From: Chryseobacterium sp. ON_d1
Lineage (GTDB): Bacteria; Bacteroidota; Bacteroidia; Flavobacteriales; Weeksellaceae
Length of the DNA: 64,000 nucleotides
Reading direction: 5' to 3'
Assembly: GCF_006829085.1 (NCBI RefSeq)
Contig: NZ_BJTC01000004.1
Coordinates: 62,001 to 126,000 of the forward strand
Shown here: positions 34,809 to 44,404 of the stretch, in pieces
Layout of the letters: every line of letters starts with the position of its first letter
Numbering within the stretch: position 1 is the stretch's first letter
Made by a program: the position numbers and the translations under genes
The notes under the pieces: model-generated
Seen by the model: only the letters and a program-made list of their open reading frames with translations
Database searches by the model: none
What the model was told of the DNA's origin: nothing

Positions 34809-37800
34809 TTATTCAACCGGAACCCCGAGATATTTCAAATACGAGTCCAGCATTTTCTTATCAAATACAGGTTCCTCTATACCGGAGCCTTCCAAAAACT
34901 GAATAACATTGGAACAATCCCATATATAAGTATTCTGATAAAGCTCTACTGTTGATAAGCCTTCATGCATATTATCCCTGAAAAGGCTTGTCAGTGGATA
35001 TAAACGATTTTTACTGTCATCTTCCCATTGTTTTCGCCATTCTTTGTATGGAATATCCTTCAGCGTAAACGGATAATACTTTTTCATCAATCCGAAGAAA
35101 TCTTCCAGCGTAAGATTCGTTTCCGGACGGGCTATTAGATTGAACTTCTTCCCTATTGCTTCTTTATTTTTTGTGATATGAGCCATTGCTCTTGTCATAT
35201 AGTCTACCGTGATAAGCCCTTCTCTAAGCTCTGTTAAGGCAGGATAAGATTTGAATTCTATGCAGTTTTTCACTAATCCCGACCACCATTGATAGGAAGC
35301 ACTTGCTCCTGTTTCGCTATGGCACATGGCATATCCCAAACGGTAAGTGATTAATGGCAGTCCTTCTTTAGCAGCTAAATCCGCTACTGCTTCCATTACC
35401 CATTTGCTTCTAACATACCCTATATCTTTACTCACAGACATTAAGTTCTGTTCAATATCATCAGATTCAAGCATCACGGTTTTTCCTGTAAATACATGTC
35501 CCCAGCTATATACCGATATAGTGGACAACAAAGCGAGACAGGTTGTTCTCTCTGCCCCTGCCAGCTTTATGATTTCTCTTAATCCTTCTACATTCGGAGC
35601 CTTCATATAAGAATAAGGTTCAATGAAGTTTACTGAGCTCCCTGAATGGTAAATCACATCGACTTGCTTTGCCAGCTCTGTGAATACTTCTTTGGATAAA
35701 CCCAATGACGGTAATGCCAGATCTCCGATGACAGGAATAATTCTCAATCTTTGCTCTTTTTTCTGAGGAATGCGGTATTGTTTAGAATATCTGTCAACCT
35801 TTTCCATTGCAGCATACTCATCCTGAGCTCTCACAAGGCAATAAATATCTGCATCTGTAGTATCCAGAAGTTCCTGCAAAAGATGAATTCCTACAAATCC
35901 TGTAACTCCCGTTAAAAATATTGTTCCGGGATTTTCTACCTGTCTGGGATCAAACCCTCCCGCAAAAACAGTTCCCGGAGCCAGGTAAACATCTTTCTGT
36001 AACTCAACATAAGGTTCCACATCTTCTGCCGGAATAGCGTCTCTCATTTCTCTGGACCGGGTAATAAGAATCTCCGAAAGCTGCTGCAATACCGGATACT
36101 GATAGATATCTCTCAGATAAACCTTTACATCAAGCTTTCTTTGTAATGTAACAGCAACAGTTGCCACCAGCAGGGAGTTTCCTCCGATGTCAAAAAAGTT
36201 ATCGGTAATATTAATAACAGGACGTTCCAACGCAGAAGACCAGACGTCTACAATGATCCTTTCGGTCTCATTGGTTGGCGGCTCAAATGAAATCAATTCT
36301 TTTGCTTCATTGTCAGCAAGGTCCTTTAATGTCTGCGTATCTGTTTTTCCATTTGCCGTCAACGGAATGGTATCTATAAAAATAATCTGAGCAGGAATCA
36401 TATAGCCAGGAAGTTCTTCCTTTAATGCGTTTCGCACTATTGAAACATCCTTTGCTGCTTCAGTCTTTAATACCACAAAAGCAATAAGATATCCTGTACT
36501 TTCATCTGTTTCTTTTCCAATAACTACTGCTTCTTTTATTGTTTCCTGTTGCATCAATGAGCGCTCTATTTCTCCCAATTCAACTCTGAATCCACGAATT
36601 TTCACCTGATTATCAATTCTTCCCAGGAACTCAATCTCACCTTCCTGGCTCCATCTGGCCAGATCTCCCGTACGGTATATTTTTTCTGTCTCCCGGAAAG
36701 GATTGGTCATAAATTTAGAATCAGTAAGTTCTTTATTATTAAGGTATCCTTCTGCTAAAAGATTTCCCCCAATGCATAATTCTCCTACTGCACCTACGGG
36801 CAGCAATTCCATATTTTCACCCAAAATATATGCTTTTGCATTGGCAATCGGCCTGCCTATGGATGAAACATATTTTCCGTTAACTTCTTTCACTTTTTTA
36901 AAGGTGGCAAATACAGTGCATTCTGTCGGACCGTAATAATCTATCAGCTCGTAGCTTAGCTCTGCAGTCAATACAGGTTTCAGCTTTTCACCTGCAGTAA
37001 AGAGATATTTTAATTTCAGGTTGCTATAATTCCGGGTATGCTCTACTACAGAAGGAGCCAGAACCGTAGGGACAAAGCCATGTGTAATATGATTTTTTCT
37101 ATAGTAATCTACCAATGCCTGAGCATCTGTCCGCTCTTCATTATTTGCAATAAAAACAGTTGCTCCTGAGGTAAGAGCCGACCAGGTTTCCCATACAGAG
37201 ATATCAAATGCCAATCCAGCAACAAGGGTCAGTCTTGAACTGTGGTCCACATGAAAATGATGATTATGCCATGTTACCAGATGCTGTATGGCCTGATGGC
37301 TTACCATTACTCCTTTTGGCTTTCCGGTAGAGCCTGAAGTATAAATTGTATAGGCAAGACTGCTCTGATGAGTTTTAATTTTCGGATACTCTGATGGTAA
37401 ATGATTAAGATTTTCCATCTTACCGAGATCAAATACTTTAGCCTGTTCTGTTTCTGATAAAAGATCTTTAAGGCTTTGATTGGTAATAATAACATCAGAA
37501 GAAGTATCTGCGAGAATGTACTCCACTCTTTTCGCAGGATAAGCAGGATCTATGGGAACATATGCTGCTCCCGTTTTAATAACTCCAAGAACTGCAACAA
37601 TCCATTCTAAGGAACGATCGAGCCAGATAGGAACATAATGCCCTTCCTTGATACCGCGGCTTAATAAAAAGTTGGCTACCTGGTTACTTCTCCGATCCAT
37701 TTCTCTGTAAGTAATTTCTTCATCCTGATAAACAGCGGATGTCTTATCCGGATGAAGGATCGCCTGTTTTCGGAAAAGAGATTCCAATGTCTCTTCCTGA

Positions 37801-37916
37801 CGATAATCCCAGCCAGTCTTATTAAATCCGGTTAAAAGTTTTTCTCTGTCTTCTGATGACAGCAATACTGCCAAACCTATTGATAAGGTTTCTAATGAGG
37901 GAATTGTGTTTGACAT
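34809..37916 (-). CDS. single-module NRPS-like enzyme: adenylation - carrier - thioester reductase
   Basis: A 1035-residue protein with the order A-T-R and no condensation domain. Adenylation: YTSGSTGKPKGV (about residue 192), YGPTE, YRTGDLARW, and RIDNQVKIRGFRVELGEIE. FDISVWE keeps the Asp that binds an alpha-amino group, so an amino acid is the likely substrate; its identity is not readable with confidence. Carrier: FFDIGGNSLL, pantetheine Ser near 580. Reductase: TGVTGFVG (about 667) with GYVRSKW as the Tyr-Lys pair, releasing aldehyde or alcohol. Start ATG 37916 is preferred over one 11 codons upstream. The partner phosphopantetheinyl transferase is not in the window. Isolated gene, with a terminator behind and a 545-base spacer in front. 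Confidence 0.93.
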   Translation of the reverse strand: MSNTIPSLETLSIGLAVLLSSEDREKLLTGFNKTGWDYRQEETLESLFRKQAILHPDKTSAVYQDEEITYREMDRRSNQVANFLLSRGIKEGHYVPIWLDRSLEWIVAVLGVIKTGAAYVPIDPAYPAKRVEYILADTSSDVIITNQSLKDLLSETEQAKVFDLGKMENLNHLPSEYPKIKTHQSSLAYTIYTSGSTGKPKGVMVSHQAIQHLVTWHNHHFHVDHSSRLTLVAGLAFDISVWETWSALTSGATVFIANNEERTDAQALVDYYRKNHITHGFVPTVLAPSVVEHTRNYSNLKLKYLFTAGEKLKPVLTAELSYELIDYYGPTECTVFATFKKVKEVNGKYVSSIGRPIANAKAYILGENMELLPVGAVGELCIGGNLLAEGYLNNKELTDSKFMTNPFRETEKIYRTGDLARWSQEGEIEFLGRIDNQVKIRGFRVELGEIERSLMQQETIKEAVVIGKETDESTGYLIAFVVLKTEAAKDVSIVRNALKEELPGYMIPAQIIFIDTIPLTANGKTDTQTLKDLADNEAKELISFEPPTNETERIIVDVWSSALERPVINITDNFFDIGGNSLLVATVAVTLQRKLDVKVYLRDIYQYPVLQQLSEILITRSREMRDAIPAEDVEPYVELQKDVYLAPGTVFAGGFDPRQVENPGTIFLTGVTGFVGIHLLQELLDTTDADIYCLVRAQDEYAAMEKVDRYSKQYRIPQKKEQRLRIIPVIGDLALPSLGLSKEVFTELAKQVDVIYHSGSSVNFIEPYSYMKAPNVEGLREIIKLAGAERTTCLALLSTISVYSWGHVFTGKTVMLESDDIEQNLMSVSKDIGYVRSKWVMEAVADLAAKEGLPLITYRLGYAMCHSETGASASYQWWSGLVKNCIEFKSYPALTELREGLITVDYMTRAMAHITKNKEAIGKKFNLIARPETNLTLEDFFGLMKKYYPFTLKDIPYKEWRKQWEDDSKNRLYPLTSLFRDNMHEGLSTVELYQNTYIWDCSNVIQFLEGSGIEEPVFDKKMLDSYLKYLGVPVE

Positions 37917-38461
37917 AATAATAATTTGATTTGGTTTAAAAATTTGCAATTAATAGCTTTAATTCTACATCAAATTGATTTTAGGCCTCTATGAAATAAA
38001 AAAATAAAGGCATAAGGCATAACCACAGCTTATTTACTAAATGTGTTTTCATAAAAGGTTTAAAAACTGAATGATGCAGTATTAAGCGATCCGCTCAATG
38101 AGCAGAACGGTAAACAGCGTTTAAACGTTATTTATTTCAGTCAGAAAGGATAAAGAATATATCCAGATATTCTTTGGGAATCAGATGTAAATCTTTATTC
38201 AGAATTTAAAAATTTGATTTTCATAATGTAATAATTTTAATAATTTGGTAATCAAACTTAACATAATATTTTAAGGTATGCGTTACATAATTATTATCCT
38301 CTACCACATTCCGTAATTGATATTCTGGAAGAAAATAAAAAGCTGAATTACAATTTATTGCATACCAAAAAAACAAAATTCTTTTTTATACATCTTTTAG
38401 AGGATCAATGTATGGGAATAATCTCTAAATTTGTGAAAAACAAAACACAATTCATTTTAAT
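37917..38461. other. long divergent intergenic region
   Basis: About 545 A/T-rich bases without an open frame of useful length. On the plus side TAAATTTG at 38426-38433 fits a -7 box for the metallo-hydrolase gene, but a matching -33 TTG is not obvious. I see no tRNA, riboswitch or known operator. Confidence 0.5.
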
Positions 38462-39394
38462 ATGAATCAAAAACTGAAGAGCGACCATGGATTCATACAT
38501 ATTCCATGCAATGAACTTGATATCTTTATACTTTCTGACGGATATTTTGGTATTGGATATCACCAGCCCATCTTAGCACCCGATATTCCTCAAAATCTTG
38601 TAAAAACCGAACTCCGCAATCTTTATTTATCGGAATCTTATTATGAGGCACCCATTAATGTGATGCTTATCAAGAAGGGCGACCGCAACATTTTAGTGGA
38701 TACGGGAGAAGGGTTTTATGATGATGAAAATGCAGGGAAATTATTATACAGTCTTACGGCAGCGGGCTTTGCGCCAGAGTCTGTCACTGATATTCTGATT
38801 ACACATGCTCACCGAGACCATATCGGAGGAATTCTTTCTAAAGACGGTGATTTTGTATTTCCTAATGCCCATTACTATATTTCCAGCCAGGAATTTGAAT
38901 TTTGGACCAGCGACGACCCGGATTTTAAAAAAAGCAAAAACCCGGAAGGAGGAAAGCCAAGCATCCCCTTAGTTAGAAAAGTACTTTCTGCCATAGACAG
39001 CCGGCTTACAAAATTTAAAATGGGAGATCAGCTATTCTCATGTATTCAGACAGAGGCCGCTCCCGGACATACTCCTGGTCATATTATATATACAGTGAAT
39101 GATGGGGATTTATCAATGACCAATGTAGTAGATCTTTTTCATTCTCCACTGCTTATTGCAAAACCTGATTGGGGTACACAGTGGGATATCGACTTTGAAA
39201 CAGGTGTTGAAACCCGTAAGCAAGTTCTTGAAAACTGCTATCAAAACAGAACACTTATCTGCTCTGCCCACCTTCCATGGCCAGGAGTAGGATACATTAA
39301 TAAAGTAAACGGTCAGTTTCAATGGATTCCTAAAGTATACAACAACCCTTTTTCGATCAATCTTAAAATTGATCTGGAAGCAGGTACAGTATAA
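38462..39394 (+). CDS. MBL fold metallo-hydrolase, lactonase-like
   Basis: A 310-residue metallo-beta-lactamase-fold hydrolase. The zinc motif is ITHAHRDHIGG (His115, His117, Asp119, His120), followed by a further ligand in AAPGHTPGH and a late His in SAHLPWPGVG. The overall plan resembles AHL lactonases such as the Chryseobacterium AidC type and other lactone hydrolases. The substrate cannot be deduced; quorum-signal hydrolysis is one possibility. No signal peptide is seen. It is transcribed divergently from the A-T-R enzyme, so a functional link (for example product release or protection) is possible but unproven. Confidence 0.82.
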   Translation: MNQKLKSDHGFIHIPCNELDIFILSDGYFGIGYHQPILAPDIPQNLVKTELRNLYLSESYYEAPINVMLIKKGDRNILVDTGEGFYDDENAGKLLYSLTAAGFAPESVTDILITHAHRDHIGGILSKDGDFVFPNAHYYISSQEFEFWTSDDPDFKKSKNPEGGKPSIPLVRKVLSAIDSRLTKFKMGDQLFSCIQTEAAPGHTPGHIIYTVNDGDLSMTNVVDLFHSPLLIAKPDWGTQWDIDFETGVETRKQVLENCYQNRTLICSAHLPWPGVGYINKVNGQFQWIPKVYNNPFSINLKIDLEAGTV

Positions 39395-39425
39395 TTTTTT
39401 TAACAAAAAAAGAGGTCCGGACCGT

Positions 39426-40961
39426 TTATCCATTCCAGAATTCACGGTCCAGACTTCTGTATTGTATGGCTTCGGAAATATGATGAGACAGAATATTCTC
39501 GGATTCTTCAAGGTCGGCAATTGTTCTTGCGACTTTCAGGATTCTGTCATACGCTCTTGCCGAAAGATTTAGTTTTTCCATTGCTAATTTGATAAGGCTG
39601 AACGAGGCTTCATCCAGCTCACAGAATGCTTCAATTTCCTTTGGTCCTATCTGGGCATTACTGCTGATACTAAGATTCTGATACCGTTTATTCTGAATCT
39701 CCCGGGCTTTCAGTACACGTTCCCTGATGTCTTTGCTTTTCTCACCTTTTCTTTTTTCAGAAAGCTGCTCAAATTCTACTTTCTGAACTTCAATATGAAT
39801 ATCGATTCTATCCAGAAGCGGACCTGAAAGCTTATTCATGTAGCGCTGCATTTCATAAACGGATGAGGTATTATTAGGATCGTCAGGAAAGAACCCGCTT
39901 GGGCTGGGATTCATAGACGCTACCAACATAAAACTTGCAGGATAATTTACTGTAAACCGGGCTCTTGAAATGGTTACTTCACGGTCTTCCAGAGGCTGTC
40001 TCATCACTTCCAGCACCGTTCTCTTAAATTCGGGCATTTCATCCAGAAATAATACCCCGTTATGCGCAAGGGAGATTTCACCAGGTTGGGGATAACTTCC
40101 CCCTCCTACAAGAGCAACATCAGAAATAGTATGGTGTGGAGATCTGAAAGGACGAACAGTCATTAGCGACGCTTCTGTTCCTATCTTTCCGGCTACAGAA
40201 TGAATTTTTGTTGTTTCCAGAGCTTCTTTCAATGTCAAAGGAGGTAAAATACTGGGAACTCTTTTGGCCAGCATTGTTTTTCCACTTCCGGGAGGACCGA
40301 TCAGAATGATATTGTGTCCGCCTGCTGCGGCAACTTCCATCGCTCTTTTGGCTGTTTCCTGTCCTTTAACCTCAGAGAAATCGAAAGGAAAGTCGTTGAT
40401 CTTCTCGTGAAATTCCTTTCTGGTATCCAAAGTCATTTTTTCAAGCGGCCTGCCCTCATTAAAAAAATCAATGACGTCTCGTATGTTTTCGACTCCATAA
40501 ACTTCCAGATCATTGACAATAGCTGCCTCTCTGGCATTTTGCTTGGGAAGAATAATCCCTTTAAACCCTTCTTCCCTGGCTTGAATTGCAATAGGTAAAA
40601 CTCCTTTAATCGGCTGCAGACCTCCATCCAGAGAAAGTTCTCCCATAATAACATAGTCTTTAACGTCCTCTGCCAGTATCTGATCTGAAGCCGTTAAGAT
40701 ACCAACAGCAATACTGAGATCATAAGCAGAGCCTTCTTTTCTGAGGTCTGCAGGAGCCATATTAATGGTTATTTTCTTCCCCGGAATTTTATATCCTACA
40801 TTTTTTAGTGCAGCTGAGATTCTGTAGCTGCTTTCTTTGATCGCATTATCGGGAAGTCCCACCAGGTGATATCCCACTCCTCCGGTATCTACATTCACTT
40901 CAATCGTAATAGTCTGAGCAGCCACTCCATGAATGGCACTTCCATAAATTTTGATCAGCAT
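39426..40961 (-). CDS. comM: YifB/ComM family Mg-chelatase-like AAA ATPase
   Basis: A 511-residue protein with an N-terminal Lon-like domain (VDTGGVGYHLVGLPDNAIKES) and an AAA+ domain with GPPGSGKTMLAKRVPSILPPL as Walker A and VLFLDEMPEF as Walker B. PLLDRIDIHIEV and the C-terminal LSARAYDRILKVARTIADL are family blocks. ComM is a helicase that promotes branch migration during natural transformation in proteobacteria; together with dprA in this window it hints at competence, although not next to it. Confidence 0.93.
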   Translation of the reverse strand: MLIKIYGSAIHGVAAQTITIEVNVDTGGVGYHLVGLPDNAIKESSYRISAALKNVGYKIPGKKITINMAPADLRKEGSAYDLSIAVGILTASDQILAEDVKDYVIMGELSLDGGLQPIKGVLPIAIQAREEGFKGIILPKQNAREAAIVNDLEVYGVENIRDVIDFFNEGRPLEKMTLDTRKEFHEKINDFPFDFSEVKGQETAKRAMEVAAAGGHNIILIGPPGSGKTMLAKRVPSILPPLTLKEALETTKIHSVAGKIGTEASLMTVRPFRSPHHTISDVALVGGGSYPQPGEISLAHNGVLFLDEMPEFKRTVLEVMRQPLEDREVTISRARFTVNYPASFMLVASMNPSPSGFFPDDPNNTSSVYEMQRYMNKLSGPLLDRIDIHIEVQKVEFEQLSEKRKGEKSKDIRERVLKAREIQNKRYQNLSISSNAQIGPKEIEAFCELDEASFSLIKLAMEKLNLSARAYDRILKVARTIADLEESENILSHHISEAIQYRSLDREFWNG

Positions 40962-41376
40962 GGTGTGTTTTTGAGGTAAAAATAAACAATATATTATTTT
41001 GATAATCCGACACTTAAATGAATAATATCCTGACCAAATTGAGATATTTAAAAAGATTTTAAGAAAAATTCAGAATAAAAAAATCGGTACAAATTTCTTT
41101 GTACCGACCCAACCATTATTAAAACTAACGAAAAAGATTATTTCGTCTGAGTTGCAGAAAAATTAAGCGTGAGTCAGGAAGCCGATGCCAGAAAGAGAGA
41201 ATTCCTTTTGGGGTAATTATGACGTCATTAGATTAACAAGGATGAAATTTTATCTATTGGCGTAAAGTATTAAAATAAATTACTCTAGTTCTTCTTCAAT
41301 ACAAGGAACATCTCTCCTCTGACATCCATTCTTCCTTCCCACAATCAATATTTTGGCATATTCAGATTACATAATC
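40962..41376. other. 415-base intergenic region
   Basis: Contains the minus-strand hairpin at 41084-41107 and, next to comM, its upstream A/T-rich leader. Between 41108 and 41376 I see no start-to-stop frame of convincing length. It may be a long 3' untranslated region or hold a small RNA. Confidence 0.5.
41071..41107 (-). terminator. minus-strand terminator
   Basis: TCGGTACAAA and TTTGTACCGA (41084-41107) form a perfect 10-bp stem with a 4-base loop. On the minus strand it is followed by TTTTTTT. It is 270 bases behind the T9SS gene at 41377, leaving a long 3' untranslated region that has no good open frame. Confidence 0.8.
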
Positions 41377-42339
41377 CTATTTCTTTATAAATCTATTTTT
41401 ATATTCACTTCCATCCGTGCTTTTAGACACAATAATGTAATTTCCCGGCACCAGCTGGCTCACATCTATGGGCTGATTGTACCTGTGTTCCGTTTTCTTC
41501 AGGACCAGCTTTCCGGACATGTCTATAATGGTAACTTCTTTATAGACCTTATCTGATTCTTTCCCAATATAAAGATGCTGTGCAGTAGGGTTGGGATAAA
41601 TTTTCAGATTGTTATCCTTAACTTTTGTCTCTCCTATTGCCAAATTGCTGCAGAATTCCCAGTTTCCGAAATTCACTTCCACAAACGCAAACGGATCCAA
41701 CATCTGGCATTGATCCGGACAATATTCCGTGCAGGCATAAAATCCATATTTACCGGAAGTTGTTGCCACATAGGTAGCCCCTATGACGCCAGGAATGATA
41801 CAAGGGTCTCCTGCCAACGGAGGATTACTGCTTGGTACACATCTGAACCAGGTATGTTTACCATACACCAATGGGAATATATTATCAAACTGTACAGAAG
41901 CACCGTTGCATACTTTTACTGTTCCCATATCTTCTTCATACGTTCCGGGAGTATATGTTGTCATCATTGCCGGAAGACCATATACAAAACCGTCGGCAAA
42001 TACTGTCGGGCTCTCTGCTGTACAATCTCCATCGGTAACAACTACTTTGAAATAGTTCAGCTGGTCGTTACCACTAATGGTTAACTGCTGTGATGTAGCT
42101 CCCGGAATCGCTACCCATGGATTATTATTGGGAGTCTGCCAGGTCCATTCCTGCTTATACCACTGGTATGTGGTATACGTCTGTGTGGTAGAAAGTACTT
42201 CATCTTCCGTATCACAGAACAGGACGGTTCCGGGATATTTCTGCCCAAGCCTTGGGCTGGTAATTGTAGGAGTACACTGTGCTTTTATATTCAAAATACT
42301 GAATAATAAAAACACCAAAAAAATTAGTTTTGTTTTCAT
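41377..42339 (-). CDS. T9SS sorting domain-containing surface protein
   Basis: A 320-residue exported protein: signal peptide (ending NIKAQ), an N-terminal part with Ig/PKD-like repeats (TYTTYQWYKQEWTWQ, ATSQQLTISGNDQLNYFKVVVTDGDC) rich in Cys, and a C-terminal type IX sorting tail (IYPNPTAQHLYI, VTIIDMSGKLVLKK, LVPGNYIIVSKSTDGSEYKNRFIKK). Seven to ten cysteines (for example PDQCQMLDPF) suggest disulfides after secretion. Possible adhesion or cell-surface role. It lies downstream of the ECF sigma/membrane protein genes on the same strand, 40 bases apart, so it may belong to their regulon. Confidence 0.9.
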   Translation of the reverse strand: MKTKLIFLVFLLFSILNIKAQCTPTITSPRLGQKYPGTVLFCDTEDEVLSTTQTYTTYQWYKQEWTWQTPNNNPWVAIPGATSQQLTISGNDQLNYFKVVVTDGDCTAESPTVFADGFVYGLPAMMTTYTPGTYEEDMGTVKVCNGASVQFDNIFPLVYGKHTWFRCVPSSNPPLAGDPCIIPGVIGATYVATTSGKYGFYACTEYCPDQCQMLDPFAFVEVNFGNWEFCSNLAIGETKVKDNNLKIYPNPTAQHLYIGKESDKVYKEVTIIDMSGKLVLKKTEHRYNQPIDVSQLVPGNYIIVSKSTDGSEYKNRFIKK

Positions 42340-42379
42340 ATATGATAATTAAGTTTGGTTTTATTTTAAATCCCCAACA

Positions 42380-43768
42380 TTAATCCAACAGCACTCTTAC
42401 ACCGAATTTCATATTAAAATGAAGCGGTTTTTCTTTATAAATTGTATTGGGAGCATCTTCCTGTTTAAAATGATATCCTATTCCCGGCTCTGCATACACC
42501 CCGACTTTATCAATGATCTTCAGCTGAAAACCTGCCGCTGCGTTGACGGAGAACTGTAAAGGCTTGGGCTCCAGGCGTTCTTTCGACGATTCTTTTATTT
42601 CATCGTTCACCACATAGGTTGTTGTTATATTTCCTGCTATAGGCTTTTCCACAAGCGCCCCACCTGTAACATACCCCGTGAATCTTCCTTTCTGAATGAC
42701 GTTATAATTGACCTGCACTGGAATTCCTATATAATGAACCGTCTGATCTCCCTTAATATAGTTGTTGTCACTTCCGGAATGCAGTTCAGAAGAAAGTTTG
42801 GTATAATTCAGCCCCGTTCCTATACCCCATCTTTTTCCAAGATTATAGTAAACAGAAAGTCCGAATGTAACGGGTACCTTATGTCTGATTCTCGCTTCTA
42901 CCGGTTGGCTTTGATTCGCCAGTAATATGGCAGTCAGAGGATCATCATGATACTCGGAAGTAGTCCATACCTGTTCAACATTCATGGCCTTTCCTGTGAT
43001 TGAAGCATAGCCAGGAAACTGCTGTTCGGCAGAGTTGGAAGCCATATTTCCTGTAAGCATACCCAGCATCCAGGACTTTTTATTTCTGGATTTCGCAGTA
43101 GTATGTTTTGTGTTTTCAGCATATACTTCCTTCAGCTTTTCCTGTTTAAAAAGAACCTCATCAGTTTCTTCTTTAGCCGGCTCTCTCACAGTATCGTCAA
43201 CAGGAGATACTTTATGGACGATTTTACTCTCCTGCGGAAAAGATTCTGAATCTGTAGGAAGCTTGATCATATCCTGAATATTTCCCAGCTTATTTTTTGC
43301 TCCGTTATCAGAATCTCTCTGTACCCATGTTTTCTCTGAAGCACCTGTCCTCAATATATTTTCAGTTAAAGAGGTATTTGTTACTGATGGTATTCCACTG
43401 TTTAAAACATGCCCGGTTTCATCAATCTTTAAAGAACCTTTTTTCTTTTCTTTTTTCCCATCTTCCGGTTTCTGAGATAAGGTTTTTCCAGGATCATGAT
43501 GAGGCAGTATTTTTGTCAGCAAAAACAATAATGCAATAGCAGCAGCAATACCTCCGACACGATAGAATAAAGATTTCCGTCCTGTACCTGCAATTCTTTC
43601 CTTCTTTTTCACTTCACCCTCATGAATTTCAGGAATAAATCCCGGAATGCTGTTGTCTTCTGTTCCCGAGAATAATTCATCTTTGATGTCATCCCACAAC
43701 CCTTCCGGAACGTCCTCTTGATGGTCATCCATTCTGCTTCGCAGGTTATTTAGCCATTCATTATTCAT
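42380..43768 (-). CDS. anti-sigma-like membrane protein with C-terminal beta-barrel-like domain
   Basis: A 462-residue protein in three parts. An acidic cytosolic N-terminus WLNNLRSRMDDHQEDVPEGLWDDIKDEL looks like an anti-sigma region. One transmembrane helix spans about 70-88 (VGGIAAAIALLFLLTKIL), followed by a long charged linker. The C-terminal half has alternating strands (FGLSVYYNLGKRWGIGTGLNYTKLSSEL, FSVNAAAGFQLKIIDKVGVYAEPGIGYHF) like an outer-membrane PorT-type barrel. Its start overlaps the end of the ECF sigma gene by 8 bases. Together they probably form a sigma/anti-sigma pair reading an envelope signal. Confidence 0.8.
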   Translation of the reverse strand: MNNEWLNNLRSRMDDHQEDVPEGLWDDIKDELFSGTEDNSIPGFIPEIHEGEVKKKERIAGTGRKSLFYRVGGIAAAIALLFLLTKILPHHDPGKTLSQKPEDGKKEKKKGSLKIDETGHVLNSGIPSVTNTSLTENILRTGASEKTWVQRDSDNGAKNKLGNIQDMIKLPTDSESFPQESKIVHKVSPVDDTVREPAKEETDEVLFKQEKLKEVYAENTKHTTAKSRNKKSWMLGMLTGNMASNSAEQQFPGYASITGKAMNVEQVWTTSEYHDDPLTAILLANQSQPVEARIRHKVPVTFGLSVYYNLGKRWGIGTGLNYTKLSSELHSGSDNNYIKGDQTVHYIGIPVQVNYNVIQKGRFTGYVTGGALVEKPIAGNITTTYVVNDEIKESSKERLEPKPLQFSVNAAAGFQLKIIDKVGVYAEPGIGYHFKQEDAPNTIYKEKPLHFNMKFGVRVLLD

Positions 43769-44327
43769 ATTGTGCTTTTTTTGACATTTTAAATTCTTTT
43801 ATTTTCTGAACAAGCAATGCTTTTGCACGGTGAAACTGAGAGGCAGAAGAGTTTTCTGCAATTCCCAACAGCCCTGCAATCTCTTTATGGCTTTTTGTCT
43901 CAAATACAAACAGGTTAAAAACAGTTCTGTACCCTTCAGGAAGAGACCTGATCATCTTCATAATATCATCACGGGGAATCTCTTCAAAATCAGGTTCTTC
44001 TTCGCTAGGAATATCCGGAAGATCATCTACTTCAATGGCTGATCTGAAATCTCCTTTCTGTTTTATATGTTTCAGAGATTCATTAACGGTGATACGGGTC
44101 ATCCAGGCTTTTAAAGAACCAATGCCTCTGTACTCAAAAGATTCTATCGAACGGAACATTTTGATAAAACTGTTTTGAAGCACATCATGAACATCTTCTT
44201 TTTCTGTCACATAACGGGAACATACATAGCTCAGATTTCCGGAATAAGCTCCAAAAAGCTCTTTCCAGGCAGCCTCCTCCTTCTTCAGAAGGTGCTTTAC
44301 CAAAATCTGTTCTTTACTTTCTTCCAT
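43761..44327 (-). CDS. ECF RNA polymerase sigma factor
   Basis: A 188-residue sigma-70 family factor with sigma2 (YSGNLSYVCSRYVTEKEDVHDVLQNSFIKMFRSIESFEYRGIGSLKAWMTRITVNES) and sigma4 (LPEGYRTVFNLFVFETKSHKEIAGLLGIAENSSASQFHRAKALL) domains, without the long linker of group I. I use the ATG at 44327 (MEESKE); a start 15 codons upstream is possible. Promoter in front at 44374-44404. It overlaps its membrane partner and so is likely held inactive until a signal arrives. Confidence 0.93.
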   Translation of the reverse strand: MEESKEQILVKHLLKKEEAAWKELFGAYSGNLSYVCSRYVTEKEDVHDVLQNSFIKMFRSIESFEYRGIGSLKAWMTRITVNESLKHIKQKGDFRSAIEVDDLPDIPSEEEPDFEEIPRDDIMKMIRSLPEGYRTVFNLFVFETKSHKEIAGLLGIAENSSASQFHRAKALLVQKIKEFKMSKKAQYE

Positions 44328-44373
44328 ATATGCCAATGCTGCCGTACCCGTTAGGATGTTATAAACTGTCAAG

Positions 44374-44404
44374 CAAAAATAGATTGCATCTTATTAAAGT
44401 GCAA
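44374..44404 (-). promoter_or_regulatory. promoter of the ECF sigma operon
   Basis: On the minus strand TTG (44404-44402) and TATTTTTG (44381-44374) are 20 bases apart, 46 bases before the sigma factor ATG. The -33 lies inside the hairpin at 44382-44406. Confidence 0.65.

Noticed and set aside
39412..39465. Palindrome GGTCCGGACC and GGACCGT/ACGGTCC pair after the metallo-hydrolase gene as a terminator
   Set aside because: No T-tract follows on either strand and the right arm lies within the comM coding end, so the evidence for termination is weak.
41280..41365. Short minus-strand frame reading AKILIVGRKNGCQRRDVPC and ending in EEELE, possible small Cys-containing peptide
   Set aside because: It has no in-frame ATG (the nearby ATG is one base out of frame) and only about 28 codons, so coding support is too weak.
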